A stretch of 64,000 nt of DNA, from positions 1,086,112 through 1,150,111 of the forward strand of contig NC_069085.1 of assembly GCF_947172395.1 (NCBI RefSeq), read 5' to 3'. How positions within the stretch are numbered: position 1 is the first letter of the stretch; each line of letters begins with the position of its first letter. The notes below the pieces were generated by a model. The model ran no database searches, was not told where the DNA came from, and saw nothing but the letters and a program-made list of their open reading frames with translations. Below are positions 45,423 to 56,732 of the stretch, piece after piece. A program made the position numbers and the translations under genes. The stretch comes from Bicyclus anynana (taxonomy: Eukaryota; Arthropoda; Insecta; Lepidoptera; Nymphalidae).

Positions 45423-48031
45423 TAACAAATATTATCACCAACACCTCGCGATGATGTAAGCGACATGTGTGTATGTACTTATCAAAGGTACGTAGGCAGC
45501 GTCTCGTTTTGGGTCACATCTCGTTATTTCTGTTTTATTGTATGAATACGTAATGTCGCCGCGCACATTGCGCCATCTTTTTTTCTTATTGTGTATTTGC
45601 TGGAGGCTCAATAATGGAACCTAAGCTATGTTACCTACAGGCCGTAGGCAGCGGTGCCACTTTCTAAGAGCGTCTCTTGAGAGATTCGGACCATGGTTTA
45701 GAGGGACCGATAGTGTTTTTCACTGAGCAATTAGTAGCTTCTATGATTGTTGTTGAACGTCCAGATGATTTAAGAAGTCAAGGACCTCGTTAGATAGGTT
45801 AGGAATTAAGACGTGTCACCACAAGCTCTGGTTGAGTTTAGAAGCTCTGCGAGAGTCCTGCCGAATATCTAGAATAACGTAGGAGAATAGTGCCTACCCA
45901 TCAATTGTCCAGATAATGTCGAGTCAGAGAACTCGTCCTCCCATGAAGAGGACCGAGACCTAGAACTCGAACCCATGATCTTGAAACATCATGTTCTAAA
46001 GTTATTTTTTTTTTCATTGAACCAATAAGGTAATTAACTAAACTAATATTAAGATTTTTTTGTTCTAACTCATAAACTATTCAACGGTTTTTTAAGCTAT
46101 GCCTTCATCGAGTAATACTCGTATAACCCCGTATGGGCATATGAATGAATGAATGAATGAATGATATTTTGTTCATGAAAATGTAGGTTTAACATGATGG
46201 TACATTTATAAAATTGAGCCTTTATACATTTTACCATAACTGGTGTGTGTATGGGGATATGGGGGAAAGTATAGCGTTACTAGAAACGTATAATAATCTA
46301 ACGCTTTCTGAATTTAAGTGTACTAACTAACTATACTGAAAGCTCATAGATCAGCATGACACCGCAAGCTAGCGCTCATTTATTTTTTATTTCTGTGTAA
46401 TCTGATCTGTGACATACTTCACGTGTAATTTTACCTACTCGGGTGAGATTAGTTGAATAAATTATAATTTTCGTGGCGCCAAATGACAAGCTCTCAGTAC
46501 AGTAAACGGTCAAAGAGTATGGCTCTGACAGACGAGACATTTTATTTTTACTCTCATTTTCAAATTCATCTTCACGTTATTCAGGGTTACCTAAATTTAC
46601 TGGCACTGCTACGAGCCGGTGATAAAAAGTCTGGGCTATTGATTGATGTGCCTACTAATATTACAAATGTGATTTTTATTTTGTTTATTTGTGTGTTATG
46701 CTTTTACGCCTTAACTACTAACTCGATTTAAAAATTAACAGATTACTTATCATTAAGTTACTTTAACTGTGTTTTCTTATACCTCGTATAAAAGGGGGAA
46801 CTACTTAGGTGAAACTGCGAGGAGTCTGCTAGTCCCTATAACTTCTAACTAAACCAACTCAAATATACCGTATAGTACCTATGTATTTATTATTTAAATT
46901 TAAAATTTTAGATAAGATAAATTGATTACACACACCTAATAAAAAAAGTTCATCAAAAATCTTTGTCTTCAAATGTTTTATGTATGTCTAAATACATATT
47001 TGAACAGGCTTTAGCAACTTTGAATTATTTTAGTTCATTATATTTTTTAAACAGGCAACAAACACATACGCTGTACAGAGATATTTAGCATATTGGCCCT
47101 GAACTCTTCTAAAACTTTAATAAATACGATCGAATTGAATTTACAATAGTCTCGAATTAAAATACAATTTGTTTACCATTTGTAATTTTAATTTTGATAA
47201 AAAACAAAATTGGCTTCTATTCGACGCGGGTTAATTTTCAAATGAATGAATTTTTGCATTTCATTTGTTTGGATCAATCATTTTAAAATTCAAAATTTCA
47301 AAAGGATACATAAACATAGAACGTACCTAATTGTGATGTTTCTACCCTTTTTGGACTTGCTTTAACACGTAGGTATAATAAATTATTGATAGCTCTGCAC
47401 ATCATGTCTGGTTCTTGTTGAGTCTTTAGCGCCAATAAAATTGGATTTGATAAGTAGGTACGAGTATGTGGCATATGCTTGTTTATAAAGAATTCCGTAT
47501 ATTTATTATTCAAATTACTTCTAAACCGGTTGTTTAAAACATAATTATGTTGGTGTACTTCTTTTTAGATGTTGATTTTATTGGCTTTAATTAATATACG
47601 TCAGGGACGGATCCAATGTTTTACCGGGGTGTGAATTGAAATTATTTGCGACTCCTTGTGATTAACCTATACAGCCATTATTCGTAAGGAATCGGGAGAC
47701 TCGTTTCCCCTAGTGAAGTTTCCTCAGAGGAACGTGTAGGTTATAACAGAAAAGGAAATATTGATAAAGATTAAAGACATGTCTATTCTGTACTGTAAAG
47801 TAAATCGTTTATTCTATGTCGTACATCGAAATAATGGTAAACTAAAAGGACAATATAAGTTTGTTAAAAGAATATATCCAGATTGGGTACTCCACATCAC
47901 CCATAAATTTTTAAACATACGCTTCCGAGTCCGCCCCGTGCAGCTAATGTGTAAGATTCACACATCAATTAGTTGTTACGTACACCTACAGGTTCAACAC
48001 GATCTCGTACGTCGGCACTCGGCAGCACGGT
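45423..48031. other. Unassigned stretch
   Basis: About 2.6 kb. It contains a (GAAT)n microsatellite at 46142-46164, and a tRNA-like B-box echo on the minus strand near 45965 (aactcgaacccatga). An 82-codon ORF at 46483-46731 has a hydrophobic end but no recognised family. Nothing supports a gene. Confidence 0.3.
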
Positions 48032-48041
48032 GAGCAATAAC

Positions 48042-48537
48042 TAGGGTTGCCAACATCCGACTGACTACGCCATAAAAAATATAGGCAACTTACAAAATAA
48101 TACAATATATATACTATACTATTTATGGAAAACGAAATTAATAGATGCTGATTTTATTTATACCATATATTCATTAAAACTATTTTAATTAACATTTTTA
48201 CATTTTTTATCTAAAATGAAATTCGAAACGCAGTAAGATAGACACACTACTCGTTACTTATGCGTCGGTAAAAAGCTAACGAAATACGGCATATTATTCG
48301 TTATTAAAATGAAATGCATATGGTGAAAGACAAAAAATATCTTATAAAAAAGAGTTGTGAGTTCCGCTTTGTTTTTTTTGTACTCTACTGCTTTGTGTGT
48401 ACTTACTTGGGAGATTAACGGCTAAAATTTATAGTAATTAATTCTACTCACCCATGAAAGGTTCCTCAGATGTTGCCTATGCATACTTAATATACAGTAC
48501 AATACCAATGTTATATTATAGAACAAGTGGCAACCCT
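48042..48537. mobile_element. Possible hAT-like MITE
   Basis: The left end tagggttgccaac (48042) and the right end gtggcaaccctg (to 48537) form an imperfect inverted pair like the termini of the MITE at 53613-53991. The expected 8-bp target duplication is not evident. The direct repeat gagcaataa occurs at 48032 and 48561, not directly beside the right end. The boundaries are therefore uncertain. Confidence 0.3.
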
Positions 48538-48944
48538 GTACCGTACTTCGGTAACACGACGAGCAATAAAACTGTGTTGTTTAGCACCATGCGGATATCG
48601 TCGTTATTGGAATCGTGCGAATTATTTTACACACCAATTTCCTAAAGACTCTTTAAAGATGATTGGTAATGGGACCCATTGTCCTTGATTGCATGTTAGT
48701 ATAATAGTTTTCCTAATTCAATGCGGTAATTGTGGGCTAGTGTTTCCGTATGGCTTTTTTTCTTTGGATTTTATTATTTGAGCTTATAGGGTAAACTAAA
48801 AGGCCAACACTGAGTTTATCTTGAGCGTTTGAGGACGGTTTAGTCGTTCTATCTGTCGAAATGGTTCTGTCTTGTCCTGTAGTTCAATCTATTCCTTTAG
48901 ATGCAGTAGTCATGTGACACACCAACGTTCAATCTTCAAAACAA

Positions 48945-49031
48945 GACTGAATAGCCATCTTCTAGACAATTGCACCTTAGACTATATCACTTACCATCAG
49001 GTGAGATCATGGCCAAACGTCTTGTAAAAAA
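48945..49031 (+). pseudogene. CR1-like LINE 3' end
   Basis: The peptide IFKTRLNSHLLDN matches the FKSTVNRHLLGKR end of the copy at 8940-9262. The 3' tail acttaccatcaggtgagatc and aacgtcttgtaaaaaaa is almost the same as the tail of SINE family A. It links LINE and SINE more closely than the 9262 copy does. Everything upstream is lost. Confidence 0.7.
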
Positions 49032-49149
49032 ACTACCAACAAACTTGCGTCAAACTCTTGTCTCTACACCTTTTAATACGTCTAAAGCTAACCAGAATTC
49101 CAAAAGTAGAAAAGTTATCAAAGGACCTTATCACATGAGGACAATTAAT

Positions 49150-49245
49150 AACATGCCATTCTACTGGTGTAAGAATTTCACAAATTTGATCCAGTAGATC
49201 TAGCGACAACCCCCTATAACCTTACAAACCTCTTTAAATATATTT
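49150..49245 (-). repeat. Helitron-like fragment, minus strand
   Basis: The phrases ttctactggtgtaagaattt, gatccagtagatctagcg, and accttacaaacctctttaaa are the minus-strand form of the start of the Helitron-like family. Both ends are eroded. Confidence 0.5.
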
Positions 49246-49686
49246 AAGTATAAAATAGCACTAATTTGTTTCTTCAGGCTTGAGGACGTTAATGTAATAG
49301 TAAGGCAAATAAAGTCACAAATACTAATCGGCTTTTTAACAACATTGATTGATCCTCTTATATGAAGCCTAAATGTGAGCAATCCTAAAAATTTGTAAAC
49401 ACACCCTAGGGGTTAAATTACTGAATTCACAATCAAGCAATACTATACACATGCAATAATATTTTAGTCTCAAATAAGTTCGTATTACTTAACAACATAA
49501 TATAATACATAAGATCATCCTCAATATTGGCAATCGGCCGATACTTTCACAACATAAAATATGATAAACGCCTAATAACAGTTGTAACTTGTGAATGTAC
49601 CAGTATTCGATGTAGGCTCTGCCCACGGACGCTCTACTTCGTGCTAGCGCTGTTTGACATAAACAATAATATATATCGTATATAGA
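49246..49686. other. Unassigned stretch
   Basis: AT-rich, no ORF or repeat recognised. Confidence 0.35.
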
Positions 49687-49860
49687 TTATGTATAGATTA
49701 CCGCCATGTGGAATGTAGAGTCAACTGTTATTGTTCCAATAGTCGTTTCAGTCAATGGTCTTATAGCGAAAAGCTTCGACGAACACCTTAAAAAGGTTTC
49801 GCTTAACTGCTGCATCAAGGGTCGGATACAGAAGGTAGTGATTCTTGAGACTTCAATTTT
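49687..49860 (+). pseudogene. Retroelement C-terminal remnant (VPIVVS family)
   Basis: The best of three copies. It reads MWNVESTVIVPIVVSVNGLI, then AKSFDEHLKKVSL and IQKVVILETS, in one frame (49706-49860). The pattern of a Trp, then VVPIV(V/I)S, then KS..., then Q-K-V-V-I-L is a conserved polyprotein end of insect retroelements. The frame upstream is closed, so this is a short remnant. Confidence 0.6.
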
Positions 49861-50415
49861 TCATTTTCATTTTGATTTTTCATCCTAGATTTCTTTATTT
49901 GCAGTTGAAATCAATAAATCTTGCACTTCATCCTCACTTAACACTAAATGCAATCGCAATCAAACGAAAATTACCATCGAATAATAAAAAACCGTATTAC
50001 GATACCTTTTTACTGCGCTCGGAACAATCCAGATAACAAAAAATGCAGTTAAATTAAAAGCTGTCAAACGAAACATAAAATCAGAGCGCTTTTTATCAGA
50101 GCTTCATAAACTTTATCAAAATACTCGTATCTATACATATTATAAAATAAAATCTTCCGCCGCGTCTGTCTCTCTGTTGGAGATACACTTAAAAGTACTG
50201 AACGGATTTATATGTCGTTTTAACCAATAGATAGATAGTCAAATTTCGGTGTCAATCGGTTGAAATATGACGATAAATGTGTCAGAAAAATGCCGCCTGG
50301 AAGCTTTAACTGAAAACGCTGTCTAATCCCTTCGAGCTATAACAAAACAATACATTTTGGGATTTTCTTTTGTTATTGCTCTACTAAAAAGTACGCGATG
50401 GCATCTATTAAGGAT
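49861..50415. other. Unassigned stretch with Helitron-like piece
   Basis: Near 50140-50240 the phrases acatattataaaataaaatc and agtactgaacggatttatat resemble a distant Helitron-like start. No gene. Confidence 0.3.
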
Positions 50416-50424
50416 AGCTTAGCA

Positions 50425-50676
50425 CCTGTGATGAGCTGAGAGGGGCGGCGCAGGGAACAGATGGCCACGTGAACTCCGGTAGCCTGATTGCGCGTATGTT
50501 GTCCAGCGAAGGCGAGTGGCAGGAATACGCACAAATGCTCCGGAAAATAATGATAAAAAGGGAAGAAAGGGAACAGGAAGAGAAAAAGAAAAGGGAAATA
50601 CTCTAGAGGCAGTTAGCACGATGTAATGCAATGCAGTTCTGTGCTAACTCTGAAGATTAAAAAAAAAGAAAAAAAA
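50425..50676 (+). mobile_element. 5'-truncated LINE 3' end with target duplication
   Basis: An in-frame segment (50427-50606) encodes a C-terminus with GHVNSGSLIARMLSSEGEWQ, then EYAQMLRKIM and a Glu/Lys-rich end. It has the style of R1/I-type LINE polyprotein ends. The 3' UTR holds a hairpin with 9-bp arms (agttagcac at 50611, gtgctaact at 50641) and a poly-A tail interrupted by one G. The insertion is bounded by the direct repeat AGCTTAGCA (50416-50424 and 50677-50685). The intact target duplication and open frame mark a fairly recent insertion. The clade is tentative. Confidence 0.7.
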
Positions 50677-51028
50677 AGCTTAGCAACTATACCCATTTTC
50701 TCGTCTAAATGTACATGGCGTACAATGTTTACACCAATTTTCTCGCGGACGAAGTCGCGCGTGTCGATATCTTAACTTGTATTATGGAAATGTAACATGA
50801 AAATGAATTATTTATATATACGTAGTAATAAAGTTGATGACAACGTTTATGAGGTCACTAATTAAATCGAATAGGAATGAAAATTCTCGTTGTAAAACGA
50901 TAAGGTGTGAGAAAAAGATTGTTATTTGTAACATACCATACCTTAGTTTTCACAGACGGGTACATGGAACCCACCCCGCTGCTCCAATGAGTGTTGGTGG
51001 GTTAGGGATGTGTGTAACGATCACTGTC

Positions 51029-51320
51029 ATCCTCATCATCATCATCATTAACAGCCGACGGATGTTCAATGCTGGACATATGCTTCTTGCATGGACTTCC
51101 AAACAAAACGTTCTCGAGTAGCCGGCATCCAGCGACCCCCCGCAACTGGCTTGATGTCCTCAGTCCACCTAGTAGGGAGTCGACCAACACTACATTTTCT
51201 AGTGCGGGGTCGCCATTCCAGCACCTTGTCGTCCATCAGCTCCTCGAACTATGTGCCCTGCCCATTGCCACTTCAATTTCGCGACTCGCTGAGCTTTGTC
51301 ATTGACTTTGGTACTTCAAC
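51029..51320 (-). pseudogene. RTE-type LINE 3' end, minus strand
   Basis: It matches 11060-11345 in order and strand: tcatcatcatcatca tail, agccgacggatgttcaatgc, ggcttgatgtcctcagtcca, ggggtcgccattccagca, gcccattgccacttcaattt. Two short frames remain but the whole is broken by indels. Confidence 0.8.
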
Positions 51321-52391
51321 TCCAAACATAGTTACTAATGTATGTATTGTGGTTACTATAGTGATCACAATAGTCTAGCACTTAGCGTGGTTCGAGGCAG
51401 TGCTATAGTCAGAATTTTTGAATGAAAGCCCAATAGTTTATAGCTTGATCTAGGTCTACAACCAAGAACACGGTGATCTGTACACGCTACAGCCTGTACA
51501 TGGTTAGGTACTGCTAACCATTGGATTAAAGAGGATACTGATTGAGACCTTGAATGATTTAGAATTGATGTTTTTTGTTGTGGACGTCGGATTAAGGATT
51601 TACAGTGTCGCTCGTTCCTAAGCAACTTAGCGTCTTTGGCTATCTTTTTTATAGCTTAGGGCAGGGTTTCTCAACCCTAACCCTAACCCTAGGATAGGAG
51701 CTTATCATTTGAAGGTAGAGGATTCCAACAAGATTGAGAAGATGTATCCCGAACTCTCACGCTAATCTGAAATTGGTAAGAGTGGGTCTTCCAACCATAT
51801 CATTATAAAAATGAAATATAGGAATCTACTTAAACTGTTTAAAATTCCGAATTTAACTCGATATGCGTCAAGAAACAAGGTAGGTATGAAGCCATAAGGT
51901 TTGAGGAACCGTGGCAAGAGGATTTAGAATAGACATTGTTGCTAAGATATCGCCTCAGAGGATTCGCGGTGTCATCTTTCCTAAAGAACTTCACCTTTGT
52001 AGCTGTATTTTTTTTAATTGCGCCATAAGTCAACGTCCATACGACCTACAAAGTACAGTCGGCGTTATTTATGGTTCTTTATCCGGAATTAACCGGTTTC
52101 AATTACAATTAATACCTAGCACTTTACGAGTTGTCGACTATTCTAATGCTCATGGCGACAGTTAATTTATGGTCGAAAATATAAACTCACCGTTATATTA
52201 TTACGTCGGCTCGTATTTTGTAGTTGCATAGGTTTTGTAACCGATGCAGTTACTTCGGTTGCGTAATAAATGCATTTGGTTTACGTTTTACGAGCGGATT
52301 AGGGTGTTCGTATTCTTACATACTTGTTTATGAACGACTACCAAAAATAAAGATCTGATTACAGCGCATTCTCTTGTAATGTTCACCTTTA
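51321..52391. other. Unassigned stretch
   Basis: It includes a (CCCTAA)3 run at 51674-51692, too short to be a telomeric array. ORFs of 64-86 codons on both strands lack domains. Confidence 0.3.
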
Positions 52392-52599
52392 TCTATACTA
52401 ATATTATAAAGCTGAAGAGTTTGTTTGTTTATTTGTTTGTTTGATTGAACGCACTAATCTCAGGACCTACTGGTCCGATTTGAAAAATTCTTTCAGTGTT
52501 GGATAGCCCATTTATCGAGGAAGGCTATAGGCTATATATTATCCCTGTATTCCTACGGGAACGGGAACCACGCGGGTGAAACCGCGCGGCGTCAGCTAG
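52392..52599 (+). mobile_element. Helitron-like element, complete ends
   Basis: This copy has both diagnostic termini: TCTATACTAATATTATAAAG at the start and cgcggcgtcagCTAG at the end. It is inserted between A (52391) and T (52600). The body includes gaacgcactaatctcaggac and ggaaggctataggctatata. A palindrome-rich region near the end (ccacgcgggtgaaaccgcgc) is the sort of hairpin found before Helitron 3' ends. It carries no Rep/helicase gene and is non-autonomous. Confidence 0.8.
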
Positions 52600-52975
52600 T
52601 GTATCATAAAGCCTATGATAATAGCCCACAGGGTTAGGTTTCCCTCCTTATAGGTAAAGAGTGGAACTTAAACTCACAACTTCTGATTTAATATCGCGAT
52701 AAAAAGTATCCCGTAACATTTTTCGTATTATGGTCTCAAATGGTGCCACGTTTCATTTGAATTCATTTAGTAGTTTCAACGTGATGCCCGGTCAACCGAA
52801 GTACGGACAGACAGACAGACAAAAAATAAAAAAATGTATATTTTTGGCTTCAGTATCGATTATACTAAAATATCTTCAATATACAGAATACGACCTGTTA
52901 CAGTTTTATTATAAATATAGACATAGATTACAGGGTGCCTTGCATTTCGGGTATATTTCCTACTAACTAAAGTAG
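52600..52975. other. Unassigned stretch
   Basis: A 78-codon ORF (52730-52966) has no recognised domain; a (GACA)n run lies near 52810. Confidence 0.35.
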
Positions 52976-53279
52976 TCTGTGATAGCCCAGTGGATATGAC
53001 CTATGCCTCCGATTCCGGAGGGTGTGGGTTCGAATCCGGTCCAGGGCATGCACCTCCAACTTTTCAATGTGCTATTTAAGAAATTAAATATCACATGTCT
53101 CAAACGGTTGAAGGAAAAACATCGTGAGGAAACTTTCATACCAGAGAATTCCTAATTCTCTGCGTGTGTAAAGTGTGTCAATCCGCAATGGGCCAGCGTG
53201 GTGGACTATTTGGCCTTACCAATTCTGATAGGAGACTTGAGCTCAGCAGTGAGCCAAATATGGGTCAATAATGATGATA
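52976..53279 (+). mobile_element. SINE family B, near full length
   Basis: It retains the head gtgatagcccagtggatatg, the B box gtgggttcgaatccggtcca, and the internal blocks through tatgggtcaataatgatga. Compared with 14813-15121 it has lost about 15 bases in ctctcattcagagaggag. Confidence 0.85.
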
Positions 53280-53612
53280 TAAATTTCAAAAAATATAATA
53301 ACCACAATACATATATCCGGGTACTAGATCCGCAATCAAAATCCGGCTTTGAATGCTCTTCACATAACAAACGGAGCCGCGGGCAGTGCATCAACAACAT
53401 CATATTTCATACCAATAATGTTTTCCTTATTACATCTACACATTCAATATCATTTTATAGACAAACTGACATTTGGATGTTTCAATTAATGTCAATGGTC
53501 AAATTCATAAGGCTATAAGTAGATCAGATGTCGACATTACGATTTATAGTTATGTGTGAGTAGCATCGCTTGTGTAGTCCGCGTAATGTGCGGGGTTTCC
53601 TTTCACTGGATG

Positions 53613-53991
53613 TAGGGTTGCCAACTGTACTATAATATAATAGTGTTGTACATTTTGGGTATCCGTGCTACATACTGCCGCAAAATATAGAGTACACAAA
53701 AATACTATATCTTCTACAACTTTACAAAATTTTAAGAACATCTTTTATTTTCGAATCTGAACATGATCTTATCAAATTTCGAACTTAAAATTATCGTTTT
53801 AAAAAATGAGCTTTTGGTGAAAAAGCATACTTATAAAATAAATTCTTAAAAATGCAATAATTGTAAATAGATATAGTCTTTATAAAAACAAAGTGTTTTT
53901 TCGATTATTTCGTATAATACTATATTATCTATATGCGTATGACTAAATCTGAAAAATACTATATTTTTCTTAAGAAATGTTAGCAACCCTA
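53613..53991. mobile_element. hAT-like MITE with 8-bp target duplication
   Basis: The 379-bp element starts tagggttgccaac and ends gttagcaaccct-a. The inverted ends match at 12 of 13 positions, in the usual style of hAT termini. It is flanked by actggatg (53605-53612) and actggatc (53992-53999), 7 of 8 identical, the target length expected for hAT transposases. The interior is AT-rich and non-coding, so it depends on a transposase encoded elsewhere. No transposase is found in the window. Confidence 0.75.
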
Positions 53992-53999
53992 ACTGGATC

Positions 54000-54450
54000 T
54001 GCTGTATTCAATGCTGAAGACACCTCTGACCCATCAAAGGATTGTTGCAAGTTGCCCGTTTGTGTATTTGTTGTCTGTGCATCTGTAATGTCCTCTCAAA
54101 GGACGTTCATTTCGGCAAAGTAGCGCTATTCTGTAATTTTTTTTTTTAACTTGCCAGTATGAGTCTCGAATAGATACTTGTTGAGACAATCTATCTCTCT
54201 TTATCTAAAACAGTTCAATAGATAGACAGAGACAGATATTAATAAAATAATTAGTGTATGTACTTTACCTATATGAAATATATTTAAATAGCTTTGGATC
54301 ATGAAGTCCTAGAATCGACTACTGGTCTGGCATACAAAAAAAACATACCGAACCTACTTCTTTTGAAGTCGGTTAAAAAGACGTTTGCGTGGTCAAAGAT
54401 TTTTATCACATAATGTAGACCACAAAACGAGCAGCGTATCATATAACACT
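54000..54450. other. Unassigned stretch
   Basis: AT-rich with a poly-T run near 54140. No gene recognised. Confidence 0.35.
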
Positions 54451-54641
54451 TTACACTAATATATAAATGCGAAAGTTTGTGTGTAAGTGTTTGTTCCTCC
54501 TGTGTGCAGCGGTTACTGAAGCGATTTGGCTGAAATTTGGGAATGGAAATAGATTTTACTCTGGATGAATACCATCCATGGTTACCGCGGGATTTGTGAA
54601 AAAGTGAATTCCTCGCGGACGAAGTCGCGGACGTCCGCTAC
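54451..54641 (+). mobile_element. Helitron-like element, second subfamily
   Basis: It begins ttacactaatatataaatgc and contains gcagcggttactgaagcgat, ttggctgaaatttgggaatg, and ggacgaagtcgcggacgtcc, ending at gctac. The copy at 62384-62581 (minus) is its reverse complement. Together they define a subfamily distinct from the 52392 type. Confidence 0.65.
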
Positions 54642-55182
54642 TGTCCTATAAGAGGGAAGCCGCCTTTTAGTGGACTATACAAATAGTCTGAATATTATAT
54701 ATACAGTAGTAGTGAATGCTGGTGGTTGACAACCAGCCATAAAGATGGGGGGGGGGGAGTAATTACTAGTTGATTAGTTGTTGATCTGCTATAGAATACT
54801 CGTAAACAAACCACCGCCCACGCGTGCCACACATCCTGTGTTCCAAATAGTAGAAAGTCTGTGGACCCATAAACCATCTGCGAGCCCATCCATATTAAAT
54901 GCGATCGTTGTTGTTTAAATTGATATCACTTTTTGTATCTATTAACGTATGTGTTCCACTTCAAGTAGGCAGATATTTAAAGACACTAAAGTAACTTTAT
55001 TTAATCGAACCATAATAAGAGACTATCCTACTAAACCGCAATAAAGCGTGGTAGGTTAAAACGCGAAATAATAACTAGCTGACCCGGCGTACGTTTTGCC
55101 ATATAAAATAGATACTTGGCTATTCTCAGACCTAGCCGATACGCACAAAATGTTTCATATAATAAATGTGGTAACATATTTT
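54642..55182. other. Unassigned stretch with poly-G
   Basis: A ten-base G run is at 54749-54758. Nothing else is recognised. Confidence 0.35.
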
Positions 55183-55522
55183 GACGGCCTCCGTAACGCA
55201 GTGGTATGCGCGGTGGATTTACAAATCGGAGGTCCTGGGTTCGATCCCCGGCTGGGTCGATTAAGATTTTTTTAATTGGGCCAGGTCTGGCTGGTGAGAG
55301 GCTTCGGCCGTGGCTAGTTTACCATCCTACCGTCAAAGAGATACTGCCAAGCGATTTAGGGTTCCGGTACGATGTCGTGTAGAAATCGAAAAGGGGTGTG
55401 GATTTTCATCCTCCTCCTAACAAGTTAGCCCGCTTCCATCTTAGACTGCATCATCACTTACCATCAGGTGAGATTATAGTCAAGGGCTAACTTGTAAAAA
55501 ATAAAAAATAATAAAAAAAAAC
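55183..55522 (+). mobile_element. SINE family A, full length
   Basis: The head is gacggcctccgtaacgcagt, one substitution different from other copies in the A box. The B box gggttcgatccccggc is intact. Flanking words aacata before the start and after the poly-A are compatible with a short target duplication. Confidence 0.9.
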
Positions 55523-55546
55523 ATAACAATTTTATAAATTGAATTT

Positions 55547-55719
55547 CTAGCAGACATCCTGTTGTTTAACCCGCGTAGTTTGCGTTCCTGGAGGAATACG
55601 GAGATATACTGAATAATTACTCGGTGATAGTTTCTAATGGTGAAAGAATTTTTGAAATTTTCGAGTAACAAACAAACAAACAAAAAATAAAATCTAACCT
55701 CTTTATAATATTAGTTTAC
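55547..55719 (-). mobile_element. Helitron-like element, minus strand
   Basis: On the minus strand the 3' end CTAG lies at 55547-55550, and the start reads taaactaatattataaagag at about 55719. The body contains aacccgcgtagtttgcgttc on the plus strand. It lies only 25 bp after the poly-A of the family A SINE. Confidence 0.65.
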
Positions 55720-55879
55720 ATTATAAGAGGCAGGCGGTCATTTTGTAGGGGGTCATTAAAAACACGAATAGGCTGATAATAATGAAGAGTAACGACTAAC
55801 AAGAGTCAGGACTGACCAACTGACCTGTCAATTAATTAGGCTCGATCTCCTAATGATAAGGCAATACCATCTCATAGAG

Positions 55880-56141
55880 CCATGATAGTCCAGTGATGGA
55901 GATTCCGGAGGGCGTGAGTTCAAATTCGGTCCGGGTCGCGCCACTTTCAGTTATATCACGTGTCTCAAACGGTGAAGGAAAAACATCGTCAGGAAACCTG
56001 AGAATTTTTTTAATTCTCTACGTATGTGAGGTCTACCAACCCGCATTGGCTCAGCGTGGTGGACTATTGGTCTAACCCCTCTTATTCTTATAGGAGACTT
56101 GAGCTCAGCAATGAGCTGAGAATATGGGTTGATAACGAATA
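55880..56141 (+). mobile_element. SINE family B, degraded
   Basis: The head is shortened (catgatagtccagtgatgga) and the B box is changed to gagttcaaattcggtcc. The internal blocks tatcacgtgtctcaaacggt and ggaaacctgagaatttttt remain, and it ends tatgggttgataacg. Confidence 0.8.
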
Positions 56142-56181
56142 CCATCTCAATTATTAATAAAAAGAAATAATCTAAACAACT

Positions 56182-56720
56182 GTCTTTGATGCCATGGAAG
56201 ATGGGTAGGCCTTTGGTGTGGGACGCGACTTGCGTAGACACCCTTGCGCCTTCACATCTTCCTAGTACGATGGGATGTGCAGGCGCTGCTGCTGCATCAG
56301 CAGAGACCCTCAAGCGGCGCAAATATAGCAATCTCGTCGGAGATTACATATTTGAGCCGTTTGCGGTCGAAACACTAGGACCGTGGGGTCCGAGTACACG
56401 CTTTCTTTACAAAGAAATTGCAAAGCGTTTCATCGACACCTCCCGTGACCAGAAGGCTGGCCTATATTTAGGCCAAAGAATTAGTATTGCCATACAACGT
56501 GGCAATACTGCCAGCCTTCTGGGCACTTTACCTATGGTCGTCGATTCGGACGAATTCTACGACGCCTGAGCCTTTAGATATAGTTTAAATTTAGTATATT
56601 TTCTTTTTAATTTTTATAATATGTAGTTATAGATATTTAGGTACGTAGTTTTAATATTATTGTAAAACTTTATAAATTTGAATGAATAAAAACATTACCA
56701 GTATTAAAAAAAAAAAAAAA
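56182..56720 (+). mobile_element. 5'-truncated LINE copy with 12-bp target duplication
   Basis: The insertion is bounded by ATCTAAACAACT (56170-56181 and 56721-56732). It carries a polyadenylation signal aataaa near 56687 and a poly-A tail at 56706-56720. An open frame (from 56183 to 56569) encodes a C-terminal domain with RPLVWDATCVDTLAPSHL, KRRKYSNL, VETLGPWGP and QRISIAIQRGNTASLLG. I recall this domain at the C-terminus of invertebrate retroelement polyproteins. A possible PD-(D/E)XK-like nuclease fold is inference only. Start and upstream RT are missing. Confidence 0.75.
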
Positions 56721-56732
56721 ATCTAAACAACT

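Noticed and set aside
48032..48569. gagcaataa direct repeat as a target duplication for the element at 48042-48537
   Set aside because: The right copy is more than 20 bp beyond the inverted end, so the two signals do not agree on a boundary.
51674..51692. CCCTAA repeats suggesting telomeric sequence
   Set aside because: Only three units, and the usual lepidopteran telomere unit is TTAGG. It is too short to mean anything beyond chance.
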